Below are positions 37,101-47,100 of a stretch of 64,000 nt of DNA, in pieces. Within the stretch, counting starts at the first letter, position 1, and the number at the start of each line of letters is the position of its first letter. Source of the DNA: Limnoperna fortunei. Taxonomy: Eukaryota > Mollusca > Bivalvia > Mytilida > Modiolidae. Under the pieces are notes generated by a model. It was not told the DNA's origin. It was given only the letters and a program-made list of their open reading frames with translations, and did not search any database. The DNA is taken from positions 26,076,452-26,140,451 of the forward strand of contig OX104124.1 of the NCBI GenBank assembly GCA_944474755.1, read 5' to 3'. Made by a program: the position numbers and the translations under genes.

Positions 37101-38611
37101 TCCACAAACTTGACAAAGCTTTCAAACTGAACAGTTTGCTTGTTTGCTCTAGTACGAAGAACAATGTTCCTCCAGCGATCATGTAAATGAAAAGGTAACT
37201 TACACAACAATTGTCTTATATTCTCGGAGTACTCTAAAATTCTCATGGCATCAATACTGTTCGCAGCATTCTTGCATTCAACCAAAAACAAGGCATACTG
37301 ATCAAGTGCCTTTGAATCTCCTGGTTTAATGCTGGGCCAATCCAAAGCTTTCTTGATGTATGCATTTGCAATTACCTCTGTATCCCCATATCTATCTTCC
37401 AGTTGTTTCATAGCAGCTTTGAATGCATGTTGACCCTCTATATGACTGAATCCTTGAACCACTTTGCCAGCCTCTCCAAACGTGAACTGTTCAAGATAAG
37501 TCATTTTCTCATCATCTGTATCACAGTTCGTAACTATCTTAGCCGTAAACTGACGAACGAATCTACGAAACTCGAGAGGATCACCTCCAAACTTCTTTAT
37601 ATCAGGTGTCGGTTTTCGCAGACTTTTTACAATTGCACTTACGGCATCTATATCATTATTGTTCTTCTCACAAGTACTACGACTCTCTTTTTGAAGAGGT
37701 GTATCAATATGTTTCATGCTTGATTTATAGCTTTGTCTGTTTATATTGAAGTCACTTTCTTTTCTATTGTAAGTATCGGAATATTGTGGTTCTGTAATAC
37801 TTGTCTGATGAAATGATTTGTCAGTTACCAATTTATTTCTTGGTTCAAAAGATTGTGCTTCTGGGTTGAGTTCAACACGAGTAATCTCATTCAGTATCGG
37901 TACATGCCTTGTTTGTATCTGCATACGACTGCTATGACTACTAACTGTAGATCTTTCTGCTTCTAATTGTTCATATTTATCTAAAATTTTAGTCTTGGCA
38001 TCAGCAACAGCTATATCAGTTGATAACTTTAAGTCTTCTTCTTCCATTTGTATTTGGATTTTAGCAATTTCTATTTCCTTTTTTCTGCGTAGTGCATCTC
38101 TTTGGGCCTCCAATTCAGCCTTACGCTGCTCTTCAATCATTCGTTTTGAAGAAATTTTACTCAATGTGGAGTTTCGACTTCCACTGGCACTATGCCTCGA
38201 TGCATGGCTATGGTTACTCACACTTCGTGTAGATTCTTTCTTTACAGCAAAGTAATTTTCAACAGTACGTTTAAAATTTTGAAGACACGCATCACGATCT
38301 TCAAATTCAAAAAGATATGCCTCTTTATCTGTAGCAGAAAGCCTCGACATAATGTTGTGATGTTTTTCAATGTATAGTTCATATTTTTCCATCCACACAA
38401 AATATTTGCTTCTCACTACTTCATCTGATGTATGGTTGGAAATGAGCTCTAAAATATTTTCTGTGATATTTTTAAGACCACTAAATACATTACTTATTTG
38501 TTCCAATTCGTAGTTCTTTCCCTTTTCAGTAAATGTTCTCCGCCTCTGTGTGTTTTCAACATCATCTTCTTTAACCTCTATGCCATCGAATTCTATATCT
38601 TTAGTTGACAT
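34163..38611 (-). CDS. BEL/Pao Gag-protease-reverse transcriptase-RNase H polyprotein
   Basis: 1,482 codons from the first in-frame ATG at 38,611; the frame is open upstream to a GTG at 38,629, with a TGA beyond it. Numbering is from the ATG. Residues 155-220 are a charged, coiled-coil-like Gag segment (EEQRKAELEAQRDALRRKKE), and about 335-520 are a DUF1759-like Gag domain (GDPLEFRRF). Zinc knuckles follow: C562-X2-C-X3-H-X4-C574, the canonical C595-X2-C-X4-H-X4-C608, and a C-X2-C-X3-H-X4-H at 614-626. The aspartic protease active site is D694-T-G-S-S. Reverse transcriptase has D1036 (in GDIESMF) and the YVDD box at 1115-1118. RNase H has D1296 (FSDAS), E1340 (RMELTAA), D1370 (WTDS) and D1416 (NPADLASRG). 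It supplies particle assembly, polyprotein cleavage and cDNA synthesis. The only anomaly is that it stops after RNase H, leaving integrase in the -1 frame. Confidence 0.97.
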   Translation of the reverse strand: MSTKDIEFDGIEVKEDDVENTQRRRTFTEKGKNYELEQISNVFSGLKNITENILELISNHTSDEVVRSKYFVWMEKYELYIEKHHNIMSRLSATDKEAYLFEFEDRDACLQNFKRTVENYFAVKKESTRSVSNHSHASRHSASGSRNSTLSKISSKRMIEEQRKAELEAQRDALRRKKEIEIAKIQIQMEEEDLKLSTDIAVADAKTKILDKYEQLEAERSTVSSHSSRMQIQTRHVPILNEITRVELNPEAQSFEPRNKLVTDKSFHQTSITEPQYSDTYNRKESDFNINRQSYKSSMKHIDTPLQKESRSTCEKNNNDIDAVSAIVKSLRKPTPDIKKFGGDPLEFRRFVRQFTAKIVTNCDTDDEKMTYLEQFTFGEAGKVVQGFSHIEGQHAFKAAMKQLEDRYGDTEVIANAYIKKALDWPSIKPGDSKALDQYALFLVECKNAANSIDAMRILEYSENIRQLLCKLPFHLHDRWRNIVLRTRANKQTVQFESFVKFVEDEAKKVNDLTYGNEAVGAKRKIDTPSAKRNFNQRKEVRQGSAYVADIDKQSIKLTEECSYCKKPHKLENCMIISKLEHQNKLNHLKSLALCYGCLKRGHMTKKCTNRLTCSICKRKHPTILHYETKPENNQSTNSSSSNVNTNLKTFDNHDIVSQVSAGDISSSCAMAIVPVKVKLRDKPKIVNTYAFFDTGSSVSFCTESLLKELGGSGKYRQMTLKTMGAPLKMKTIMVDGLQVCDIDLNNIIDLPTTYTKDEMPVTEAHIPTNDEISKWSHLNGISFPDIQSSVGLMIGNNVPDAYTPFEVAAGESGSPHATRTRLGWIIWNLVRHDTTELFAVVNRAQIAAISSCEETDKLEQLVKHSMNFDFPEKLIDDKRENSLEDNNFLKQVNESVHFENGHYSIALPFKDKYIKFPNNKSQGLQRLKGLQNRMIKDSKFKDDYVTFMNNLLDKCHAEKVPDSELDQDDGRVWYIPHHGVYHPMKPNKIRVVFDCTAACMGVSLNRALLQGPDLANNLLGVLMRFRLNKLPLLGDIESMFHQVTVPVQDRNYLRFLWWPNGDFKRKPEIYRMTVHLFGATSSPSVCNFALKRTAEEHGDQYEKKVSEVIQKNMYVDDCLASADSDDEAISLVKNVRSLCKKGGFNLTKWISSSQKVLESIPEKDRAKGIDQFDFDAEDSVERALGVFWFVDSDTLGFQINRKNQPTTKRGILSTVSSVYDPIGIVSPFVLLGRTILQNLCKKGIGWDDEIQESDQKKWNNWITQLNDLPSVKIDRCYKPRDFGKVTSAQLHCFSDASDIGLGMVFYLRLEDENNKVHFSFVLGKSRVAPLKTITVPRMELTAAAKTVKLSKIILDELSYSIDKVFFWTDSMTVIRYILNRNTRFHTFIANRLALIHESTENNQWNYVNTKLNPADLASRGMSVTKFKQCPQWLRGPDFLWLTENEWPKVTENLEIPVHDVEVKHMVNTTTIESVNQQDLKG
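34169..34175 (-). promoter_or_regulatory. Candidate -1 ribosomal frameshift heptamer (T TTA AAA)
   Basis: On the minus strand the first ORF reads ...GAT TTA AAA GGC TAA. T TTA AAA fits the X XXY YYZ rule for -1 slippage, with 0-frame codons TTA AAA just before GGC TAA. The -1 frame is the integrase frame. It is open only from 34,184 downward (a -1-frame TAA lies at 34,185-34,187), and the 0-frame stop is at 34,163-34,165, so a shift must occur within about 20 nt, and the heptamer is there. I see no strong stem or pseudoknot downstream; a four-pair TATC/GATA stem is the best nearby. One lost base in the A-run would give the same picture. Confidence 0.5.
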
Positions 38612-38644
38612 GTCTATGACTTTAGCCACAATGTGTCAATAAAA
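38612..38644 (-). other. 5' leader and primer-binding-site region
   Basis: Only 33 bp separate the 5' LTR from the first ATG. A tRNA primer-binding site normally lies here. TGGCTAAAGTC, starting 16 bp past the LTR at 38,628 and running into the ATG, has the TGG expected to pair with a tRNA CCA end. I cannot match it to a particular tRNA, so the assignment is tentative. Confidence 0.35.
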
Positions 38645-39491
38645 TGTGGATTGTATACCGGAATTGAATATACCATAAAAGTCAATGTCATATCTCTTTA
38701 TTCAATAACAAAAGGATTGACTGAAAAATACAAAATGAATGACAATGTAAATTTTAACATAACTACAGAGTGCATAGCTTAAGAAACATACATAAAACAA
38801 TACGAAAAAAATCATACGACCTTAAATTATAACACTTAATTTGTAAATAAATTTTGTAACATAAACCATGTATATGTTTTGCTTTGTGTAACTTGTAAGA
38901 GTATTTTGTGTCAAAACTAATGAAATGTGGAATAATAATAAATTTATAAGCAGTAAACTGGGAAGTATTTGCATTACAACAGGTAAGTATACACTCATAA
39001 AGTCAAAATTAAACTTTACTCAACTTTTCTATGAATATGCAAGAATCAATACATGAAAATGAACACTTTAACGGAGAAAAAATATTTCGGCGTGAGTTTC
39101 CTTTAAAATCAACATTTTCGCAATTAAAAATGACATTTTACGGTAATGTATGTAATATCTTGTTTATAAGGTTTAATATTCTACACAATATACCATACAA
39201 TATAAAAATACCAATCAAAGTAGGCTCATTGGTATGTGCATGGAAAGATATCGAAATTTATCAAAAATACACATTCGTAAAAATATTATATGTGCACACA
39301 CATTTCCTAAGCACTCATAGAACAAACCTACCACATTGGTTGACCATGGTATTCGAAATAATTCTTATTCGAAGAAAACTTACAGCACATGGCACTTCGA
39401 TAACGTAAACAAGAAAACCAAGGGAAGTAATAAAGTTGATAGTAAAGTGTCGATTTACAATTAACTACAAAATAATACTTTGGTCGTAACA
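38645..39491 (-). repeat. Long terminal repeat, 5' LTR of the element
   Basis: 847 bp, the promoter-bearing LTR for the minus-strand transcript. It is identical to the other LTR except at 38,657 and 39,379. Possible TATA motifs on the sense strand lie at 38,942-38,948 (TATAAAT) and near 39,163. The AATAAA at 38,697-38,702 lies downstream of both, giving a plausible U3-R-U5 order with a short U5. The plus strand holds the same antisense 125-codon ORF (39,031-39,408), with Leu in place of Phe at codon 117 because of the T/C difference. Confidence 0.96.
38942..38948 (-). promoter_or_regulatory. Candidate TATA box in the 5' LTR
   Basis: TATAAAT in the sense orientation, about 245 bp upstream of the LTR poly(A) signal. 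A start about 25-30 bp downstream would give an R region ending after the AATAAA. A second candidate lies near 39,163-39,168 (TATAAAC). AT-rich sequence makes chance matches likely. Confidence 0.3.
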
Positions 39492-39496
39492 TTTAT
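39492..39496. repeat. Target-site duplication, right copy (TTTAT)
   Basis: Five bases directly after the TAACA end of the right LTR, identical to 31,555-31,559. The satellite then resumes with AGAGTTTTGTACAG, in register with the empty site at 43,189-43,193. Confidence 0.95.
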
Positions 39497-40404
39497 AGAG
39501 TTTTGTACAGTTTATTACTGGTTCTTTTTTCAGTTTTGTACAGTTTATTGACTGGTTCTTTATTTAGTTTTGTACAGTTTATTGACTCTTTCTTTATTTA
39601 GTTTTGTACAGTTTATTGACTGGTTATTTATTGTGTTATGTACAGTTTATTGACTGGTTCTTTATTGAGTTTTGTACAGTTTATTGACTAATTCTTTAGT
39701 GAGTTTTGTACAGTTTATTACTGGTTCTTTATTCAGTTTTGTACAGTTTATTGACTGTTTCTTTATTGAGTTTTGTACAGTTTATTGACTGGTTCTTTGT
39801 TCAGTTTTGTTCTGTTTATTGACTAGTTCTTTATTCAGTTTTGTACAGTTTATTGACTGGTTCTTTAATCAGTTTTGTACAGTTTATTGACTGGTTCTTT
39901 ATTTAGTTTTGTACAGTTTATTGAATGTTTCTACATTGAGTTTTGTACAGTTTTTTGACTGGTTCTTTATTGAGTTTTGTACAGTTTATTGACTGTTTCT
40001 TCATTGAGTTTTGTGCAGTTTATTGACTGTTTCTTTATTGAGTTTTGTACAGTTTATTGACTGGTTCTTTATTCAGTTTTGTACAGTTTATTGACTGGTT
40101 CTTTATTTAGTTTTGTACAGTTTATTGACTGTTTCTTTATTCAGTTTTGTACACTTTATTGACTGTTTCTTTATTTAGTTTTGTACAGTTTATTGACTTG
40201 TTCTTTATTTAGTTTTGTACAGTTTATTGACTGGTTCTTTATTCAGTTTGTACAGTTTATTGACTGGTTCTTTTTTTAGTTTTGTACAGTTTATTGACTG
40301 TTTCTTTTTTAGTTTTGTACAGTTTATTGACTGGTTCTTTATTTAGCTTTGTACAGTTTATTGACTGGTTCTTTATTTAGTTTTGTACAGTTTATTGACT
40401 GGTT

Positions 40405-43400
40405 CTTTATAGAGTTTTATACAGTTTATTGACTAATTCTTTATAGAGTTTTGTACAGTTTATTACTGGTTCTTTATTCAGTTTTGTACAGTTTATTGAC
40501 TGTTTCTTTATATAGTTTTGTACAGTTTATTGACTGTTTCTTTATTTAGTTTTGTACAGTTTATTGACTGTTTCTTTATTTAGTTTTGTACAGTTTATTG
40601 ACTGGTTCTTTTTTGAGTTTTGTACAGTTTATTGACAGGTTCTTTATTTAGTTTTGTACAGTTTATTGACTGGTTCTTTTTTGAGTTTTTGTACAATTTA
40701 TTGACTGGTTCTTTATTGAATTTTGTACAGTTTATTGACTGGTTCTTTATTGACTTTTGTACAGTTTATTGACTGGTTCTTTATTGAGTTTTGTATAGTT
40801 ATTGACTGGTTCTTAGTTCAGTTTTGTACAGTTTATTGACTGGTTCTTTGTTCAGATTTGTTCAGTTTATTGACTGTTTCTTTATTGAGTTTTGTACAGT
40901 TTATTGACTGGTTCTTTATTCAGTTTTCTACAGTTTATTGACTGGTTCTTTATATAGTTTTGTACAGTTTATTGACTGTTTCTTTATTGAGTTTTGTATA
41001 GTTTATTGACTGATTCTTTATTGAGTTTTGTACAGATTTTTTACTGTTTCTTTATTGAATTTTGTACAGTTTTTTGACTGGTTCTTTATTGAGTTTTGTA
41101 CAGTTTATTGACTGGTTCTTTATTCAGTTTTGTACAGTTTATCGGCTGTTTCTTTATTGAGTTTTGTACAGTTTATTGACTGGTTCTTTGTTCAGTTTTG
41201 TTCTGTTTATTGACTAGTTCTTTATTCAGTTTTGCACAGTTTATTGACTGGTTCTTTATTTAGTTTTGTACAGTTTATTGACTCTTTCTTTATTTAGTTT
41301 TGTACAGTTTATTGACTGGTTATTTATTGTGTTATGTACAGTTTATTGACTGGTTCTTTATTGAGTTTTGTACAGTTTATTGACTAATTCTTTAGTGAGT
41401 TTTGTACAGTTTATTACTGGTTCTTTATTCAGTTTTGTACAGTTTATTGACTGTTTCTTTATTGAGTTTTGTACAGTTTATTGACTGGTTCTTTGTTCAG
41501 TTTTGTTCTGTTTATTGACTAGTTCTTTATTCAGTTTTGTACAGTTTATTGACTGGTTCTTTAATGAGTTTTGTACAGTTTATTGACTGGTTCTTTATTT
41601 AGTTTTGTACAGTTTATTGAATGTTTCTACATTGAGTTTTGTACAGTTTTTTGACTGGTTCTTTATTGAGTTTTGTACAGTTTATTGACTGTTTCTTCAT
41701 TGAGTTTTGTGCAGTTTATTGACTGTTTCTTTATTGAGTTTTGTACAGTTTATTGACTGGTTCTTTATTCAGTTTTGTACAGTTTATTGACTGGTTCTTT
41801 ATTTAGTTTTGTACAGTTTATGGACTGTTTCTTTATTGAGTTTTATATAGTTTATTGACTGATTCTTTATTGAGTTTTGTACAGTTTATTGACTGTTTCT
41901 TTATTTAGTTTTGTACAGTTTATTGACTGGTTCTTTATTTAGTTTTGTACAGTTTATTGACTGGTTCTTTATTGAGTTTTGTACAGTTTATTGACTGGTT
42001 CTTTATTGAGTTTTGTACAGTTTATTGGCTGTTTCTTTATTGAGTTTTGTACAGTTTATTGACTGGTTCTTTGTTCAGCTTTGTTCTGTTTATTGACTGG
42101 TTCTTTATTCAGTTTTGTACAGTTTATTGACTGGTTCTTTATTCAGTTTTGTACAGTTTATTGACTGGTTCTTTATCTAGTTTTGTACAGTTTATTGACT
42201 GTTTCTTTATTTAGTTTTGTACAGTTTATTGACTGTTTCTATATTGAGTTTTGTACAGTTTTTTGACTGGTTCTTTATTGAGTTTTGTACAGTTTATTGA
42301 CCTTTTCTTTATTTAGTTTTGTACAGTTTATTGACTGGTTCTTTCTTTTGTTTTGTACAGTTTATTGACTGGTTCTTTATTGAGTTTTGTACAGTTTATT
42401 GACTGGTTCTTTATTTAGTTTTGTACAGTTTATTGACTGGTTCTTTATTGAGTTTTGTTCAGTTTATTGACTGGTTCTTTATTGAGTTTTGTACAGTTTA
42501 TTGACTTATTCTTTATTGAGTTTTGTACATTTTATTGATTGTTTCTTTATTTAGTTTGTGTACAATTTATTTACTGGTTGTTTATTTAGTTTTGTACAGT
42601 TTATTGACTGTTTCTTTAGTTTTGTACAGTTTATTGACTGTTTTTTATTGAGTTTTGTACAGTTTATTGACTGGTTCTTTATTGAGTTTGTGTACAATTT
42701 ATTGACTGGTTCTTTGTTGAATTTTGTACAGTTTATTGACTGGTTCTTTATTGACTTTTGTACACTTTATTGACTGGTTCTTTATTGAATTTTGTATAGT
42801 TTATTGACTGGTTCTTTATTTAGTTTTGTTCAGTTTATTGTCTGGTTCTTTGTTCAGTTTTGTACAGTTTATTGACTGGTTCTTTGTTCAGTTTTGTACA
42901 ATTTATTGACTGGTTCTTTATTGAATTTTGTACAGTTTATTGACTGGTTCTTTATTGACTTTTGTACAGTTTATTGACTGTTTCTTTATTTAGTTTTGTA
43001 CAGTTTATTGACTGGTTCTTTATTCAGTTTAGTACAGTTTATTGACTGATTCTTTGTTGAGTTTTGTACAGTTTATTGATTGGTTCTTTATTGAGTTTTG
43101 TACAGTTTATTGACTGGTTCTTTATTGAGTTTTGTACAGTTTATTGACTGGTTCTTTATAGAGTTTTGTACAGTTTATTGACTAATTCTTTATAGAGTTT
43201 TGTACAGTTTATTACTGGTTCTTTTTTCAGTTTTGTACAGTTTATTGACTGGTTCTTTATTTAGTTTTGTACAGTTTATTGACTCTTTCTTTATTTAGTT
43301 TTGTAGAGTTTATTGACTGGTTATTTATTGTGTTATGTACAGTTTATTGACTGGTTCTTTATTGAGTTTTGTACAGTTTATTGACTAATTCTTTAGTGAG

Positions 43401-44101
43401 TTTTGTACAGTTTATTACTGGTTCTTTATTCAGTTTTGTACAGTTTATTGACTGTTTCTTTATTGAGTTTTGTACAGTTTATTGACTGGTTCTTTGTTCA
43501 GTTTTGTTCTGTTTATTGACTAGTTCTTTATTCAGTTTTGTACAGTTTATTGACTGGTTCTTTAATCAGTTTTGTACAGTTTATTGACTGGTTCTTTTTT
43601 TAGTTTTGTACAGTTTATTGAATGTTTCTACATTGAGTTTTGTACAGTTTTTTGACTGGTTCTTTATTGAGTTTTGTACAGTTTATTGACTGTTTCTTCA
43701 TTGAGTTTTGTGCAGTTTATTGACTGTTTCTTTATTGAGTTTTGTACAGTTTATTGACTGGTTCTTTATTCAGTTTTGTACAGTTTATTGACTGGTTCTT
43801 TATTTAGTTTTGTACAGTTAATTGACTGTTTCTTTATTCAGTTTTGTACACTTTATTGACTGTTTCTTTATTTAGTTTTGTACAGTTTATTGACTTGTTC
43901 TTTATTTAGTTTTGTACAGTTTATTGACTGGTTCTTTATTCAGTTTGTACAGTTTATTGACTGGTTCTTTTTTTAGTTTTGTACAGTTTATTGACTGTTT
44001 CTTTTTTAGTTTTGTACAGTTTATTGACTGGTTCTTTATTTAGCTTTGTACAGTTTATTGACTGGTTCTTTATTTAGTTTTGTACAGTTTATTGACTGGT
44101 T
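40405..44101 (+). repeat. 3,697-bp higher-order unit, copy 2, carrying the empty insertion site
   Basis: Uninterrupted tandem partner of copy 1. The sequence corresponding to the retrotransposon target is intact at 43,189-43,193 (TTTAT), in the context GACTAATTC-TTTAT-AGAG. Landmarks shared with copy 1 include the CCTTTTC monomer (30,667 and 42,301) and TTGAATGTTTCTAC (39,921 and 43,618). Its first 1.85 kb recurs again at 62.16-64.0 kb. Confidence 0.88.
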
Positions 44102-47100
44102 CTTTATTGAGTTTTGAACAGTTTATTGACTGGTTCTTTATTGAGTTTGTACAGTTTATTGACTGATTCTTTATTGAGTTTTGTACAGTTTATTGACTGT
44201 TTCTTTATTGAGTTTTGTATAGTTTATTGACTGATTCTTTATTGAGTTTTGTACAGTTTTTTGACTGTTGCTTTATTGAGTTTTGTACAGATTTTTGACT
44301 GGTTCTTTATTGAGTTTTGTACAGTTTATTGACTGTTTCTTTATTCAGTTTTGTACAGTTTATTAACTGTTTCTTTATTTAGTTTTGTACAGTTTATTGA
44401 CTGTTTCTATATTTAGTTTTGTACAGTTTATTGACTGGTTCTTTATTCAGTTTTGTACAGTTTATTGACTGGTTCTTTATTCAGTTTTGTACAGTTTATT
44501 GACTGGTTCTTTATTGAGTTTTGTACAGTTTATTGACTGGTTCTTTGTTCAGTTTTGTACAGTTTATTGACTGGTTCTTAATTCAGTTTTGTAAAGTTTA
44601 TTGACTGGTTTTTAGTCAGTTTTGTACAGTTTATTGACTGGTTCTTTATTTAGTTTTGTACAGTTTATTGACTGTTTCTTTATTTAGTTTTGTACAGTTT
44701 ATTGACTGGTTCTTTATTGAGTTTTGTACAGTTTATTGACTGGTTCTTTATTGAGTTTTGTACAGTTTATTGACTGTTTCTTTATTGAGTTTTGTACAGT
44801 TTATTGACTGGTTCTTTATTCAGTTTTGTACAGTTTATTGACTGGTTCTTTATTGAGATTTGTACAGTTTATTGACTGGTTCTTTATTGAGTTTTGTACA
44901 GTTTATTGACTGTTTCTTTATTGAGTTTTGTATAGTTTATTGACTGATTCTTCATTGAGTTTTGTACAGATTTTTGACTGTTGCTTTATTGAGTTTTGTA
45001 CAGTTTTTTGACTTGTTCTTTATTGAGTTTTCTACAGTTTATTGACTGTTTCTTTATTGAGTTTTGTACAGTTTATTGACTGGTTCTTTATTTAGTTTTG
45101 TACAGTTTATTTACTGGTTCTTTATTGAGTTTTGTACAGTATATTGACTGGTTCTTTATTGAGTTTTGTACAGTTTATTGACTGGTTCTTTATTGAGTTT
45201 TGTACAGTTTATTGACTGGTTCTTTATTGAGTTGTGTACAGTTTATTGACTGTTTCTTTATTGAGTTTTGTATAGTTTATTGACTGATTCTTTATTGAGT
45301 TTTGTATAGTTTTTTGACTGTTGCTTTATTGAGTTTTGTACAGTTTTTTGACTGGTTCTTTATTGAGTTTTGTACAGTTTATTGACTGTTTCTTTATTCA
45401 GTTTTGTACACTTTATTGACTGTTTCTTTATTTAGTTTTGTACAGTTTATTGACTTGTTCTTTATTTAGTTTTGTACAGTTTATTGACTGTTTCTTTATT
45501 CAGTTTTGTACAGTTTATTGACTGGTTCTTTTTTTAGTTTTGTACAGTGTATTGACTGTTTCTTCTTTTAGTTTTGTACAGTTTATTGACTGGTTCTTTA
45601 TTGAGTTTTGTTCAGTTTATTGACTGGTTCTTTATTGAGTTTTGTACAGTTTATTGACTGTTTCTTTATTGAGTTTTGTGTTTTGTATAGTTTATTGACT
45701 GATTCTTTATTGAGTTTTGTACAGATTTTAACTGTTGCTTTATTGAGTTTTTTACAGTTTTTTGACTGGTTCTTTATTAAGTTTTCTACAGTTTATTGAC
45801 TGTTTCTTTATTGAGTTTTGTACAGTTTTTTGACTGGTTCTTTATTTAGCTTTGTACAGTTTATTGACTGGTTCTTTATTGAGTTTTGCAAAGTTTATTT
45901 ACTGGTTTTTTATTCAGTTTTGTACAGTTTATTGACTGGTTCTTTATTTAGTTTTGTACAGTTTATTGACTGTTTCTTTATTTAGTTTTGTACAGTTTAT
46001 TGACTGATTCTTTATTGAGTTTTGTACAGTTTTTTGACTGTTGCTTTATTGAGTTTTGTACAGTTTTTTGACTGGTTCTTTATTGAGTTTTGTACAGTTT
46101 ATTGACTGTTTCTTTATGCAGTTTTGTACAGTTTATTGACTGTTTCTTTATTTAGTTTTGTACAGTTTATTGACTTGTTCTTTGTTGAGTTTTGTACAGT
46201 TTATTGACTGGTTCGTTATTCAGTTTTGTACAGTTTACTGACTGGTTCTTTATTCAGTTTTGTACAGTTTTTTGACTGGTTCTTTATTGAGTTTTGTACA
46301 GTTTATTGACTGGTTCTTTGTTCAGTTTTGTACAGTTTATTGACTGGTTCTTAATTCAGTTTTGTAAAGTTTATTGACTGGTTTTTTATTCAGTTTTGTA
46401 CAGTTTATTGACTGGTTCTTTATTTAGTTTTGTACAGTTTATTGACTGTTTCTTTATTTAGTTTTGTACAGTTTATTGACTGGTTCTTTATTGAGTTTTG
46501 TACAGTTTATTGACTGGTTCTTTATTGAGTTTTGTACAGTTTATTGACTGTTTCTTTATTGAGTTTTGTACAGTTTATTGACTGGTTCTTTATTCAGTTT
46601 TGTACAGTTTATTGACTGGTTCTTTATTGAGATTTGTACAGTTTATTGACTGGTTCTTTATTGAGTTTTGTACAGTTTATTGACTGTTTCTTTATTGAGT
46701 TTTGTATAGTTTATTGACTGATTCTTCATTGAGTTTTGTACAGATTTTTGACTGTTGCTTCATTGAGTTTTGTACAGTTTTTTGACTTGTTCTTTATTGA
46801 GTTTTCTACAGTTTATTGACTGTTTCTTTATTGAGTTTTGTACAGTTTATTGACTGGTTCTTTATTTAGTTTTGTACAGTTTATTTACTGGTTCTTTATT
46901 GAGTTTTGTACAGTATATTGACTGGTTCTTTATTGCGTTTTGTACAGCTTATTGACTGGTTCTTTATTGAGTTTTGTACAGTTTATTGACTGGTTCTTTA
47001 TTGAGTTGTGTACAGTTTATTGACTGTTTCTTTATTGAGTTTTGTATAGTTTATTGACTGATTCTTTATTGAGTTTTGTATAACTTTTTTGACTGTTGCT

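Larger units (their letters stand above)
31560..39491 (-). mobile_element. Full-length BEL/Pao LTR retrotransposon
   Basis: A 7,932-bp element transcribed right to left. It has two 847-bp LTRs with TG...CA ends, a 5-bp target duplication, and an internal region of 6,238 bp. Domain order is Gag with zinc knuckles, aspartic protease, reverse transcriptase, RNase H, integrase, and the C-terminal integrase-linked domain typical of BEL/Pao (DUF5641-like). The A17-type protease and the Gag N-terminal DUF1759-like region also fit BEL/Pao, and rule out Gypsy or Copia. LTR identity is 845/847, so insertion is recent. Catalytic motifs are all present. The only break in coding is a -1 frame change between RNase H and integrase. 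No env-like gene is present. It sits inside a satellite monomer, splitting a 3.7-kb higher-order unit. Confidence 0.97.
28771..40404 (+). repeat. 3,697-bp higher-order unit, copy 1, interrupted by the retrotransposon
   Basis: Left part 28,771-31,559 matches 40,405-43,193 at an offset of 11,633-11,634. The one-base change comes from a missing T in GTTCAGTTTGTTCTG near 29,870. Right part 39,497-40,404 matches 43,194-44,101 at an offset of 3,697. The difference between the offsets, 7,937 bp, equals the 7,932-bp element plus one 5-bp target duplication, so the two parts were one continuous 3.7-kb unit before insertion. Confidence 0.88.

Noticed and set aside
32629..38377. Plus-strand ORFs of 60-113 codons across the retrotransposon interior
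   Set aside because: They lie opposite the Gag-Pol and integrase coding frames, match no family I recognise, and are expected shadows of long AT-rich genes.
38612..38629. GTG at 38,629 as the start of the Gag-Pol ORF
   Set aside because: Eukaryotic translation normally starts at ATG. The first in-frame ATG is six codons later at 38,611, so that start was used.
31560..39491. Ty3/Gypsy or Copia assignment
   Set aside because: The DUF1759-like Gag region, A17-type protease context, wide D-E spacing in integrase and DUF5641-like C-terminus fit BEL/Pao. Integrase lies after RNase H, which excludes Copia, and there is no chromodomain or typical Gypsy linker.
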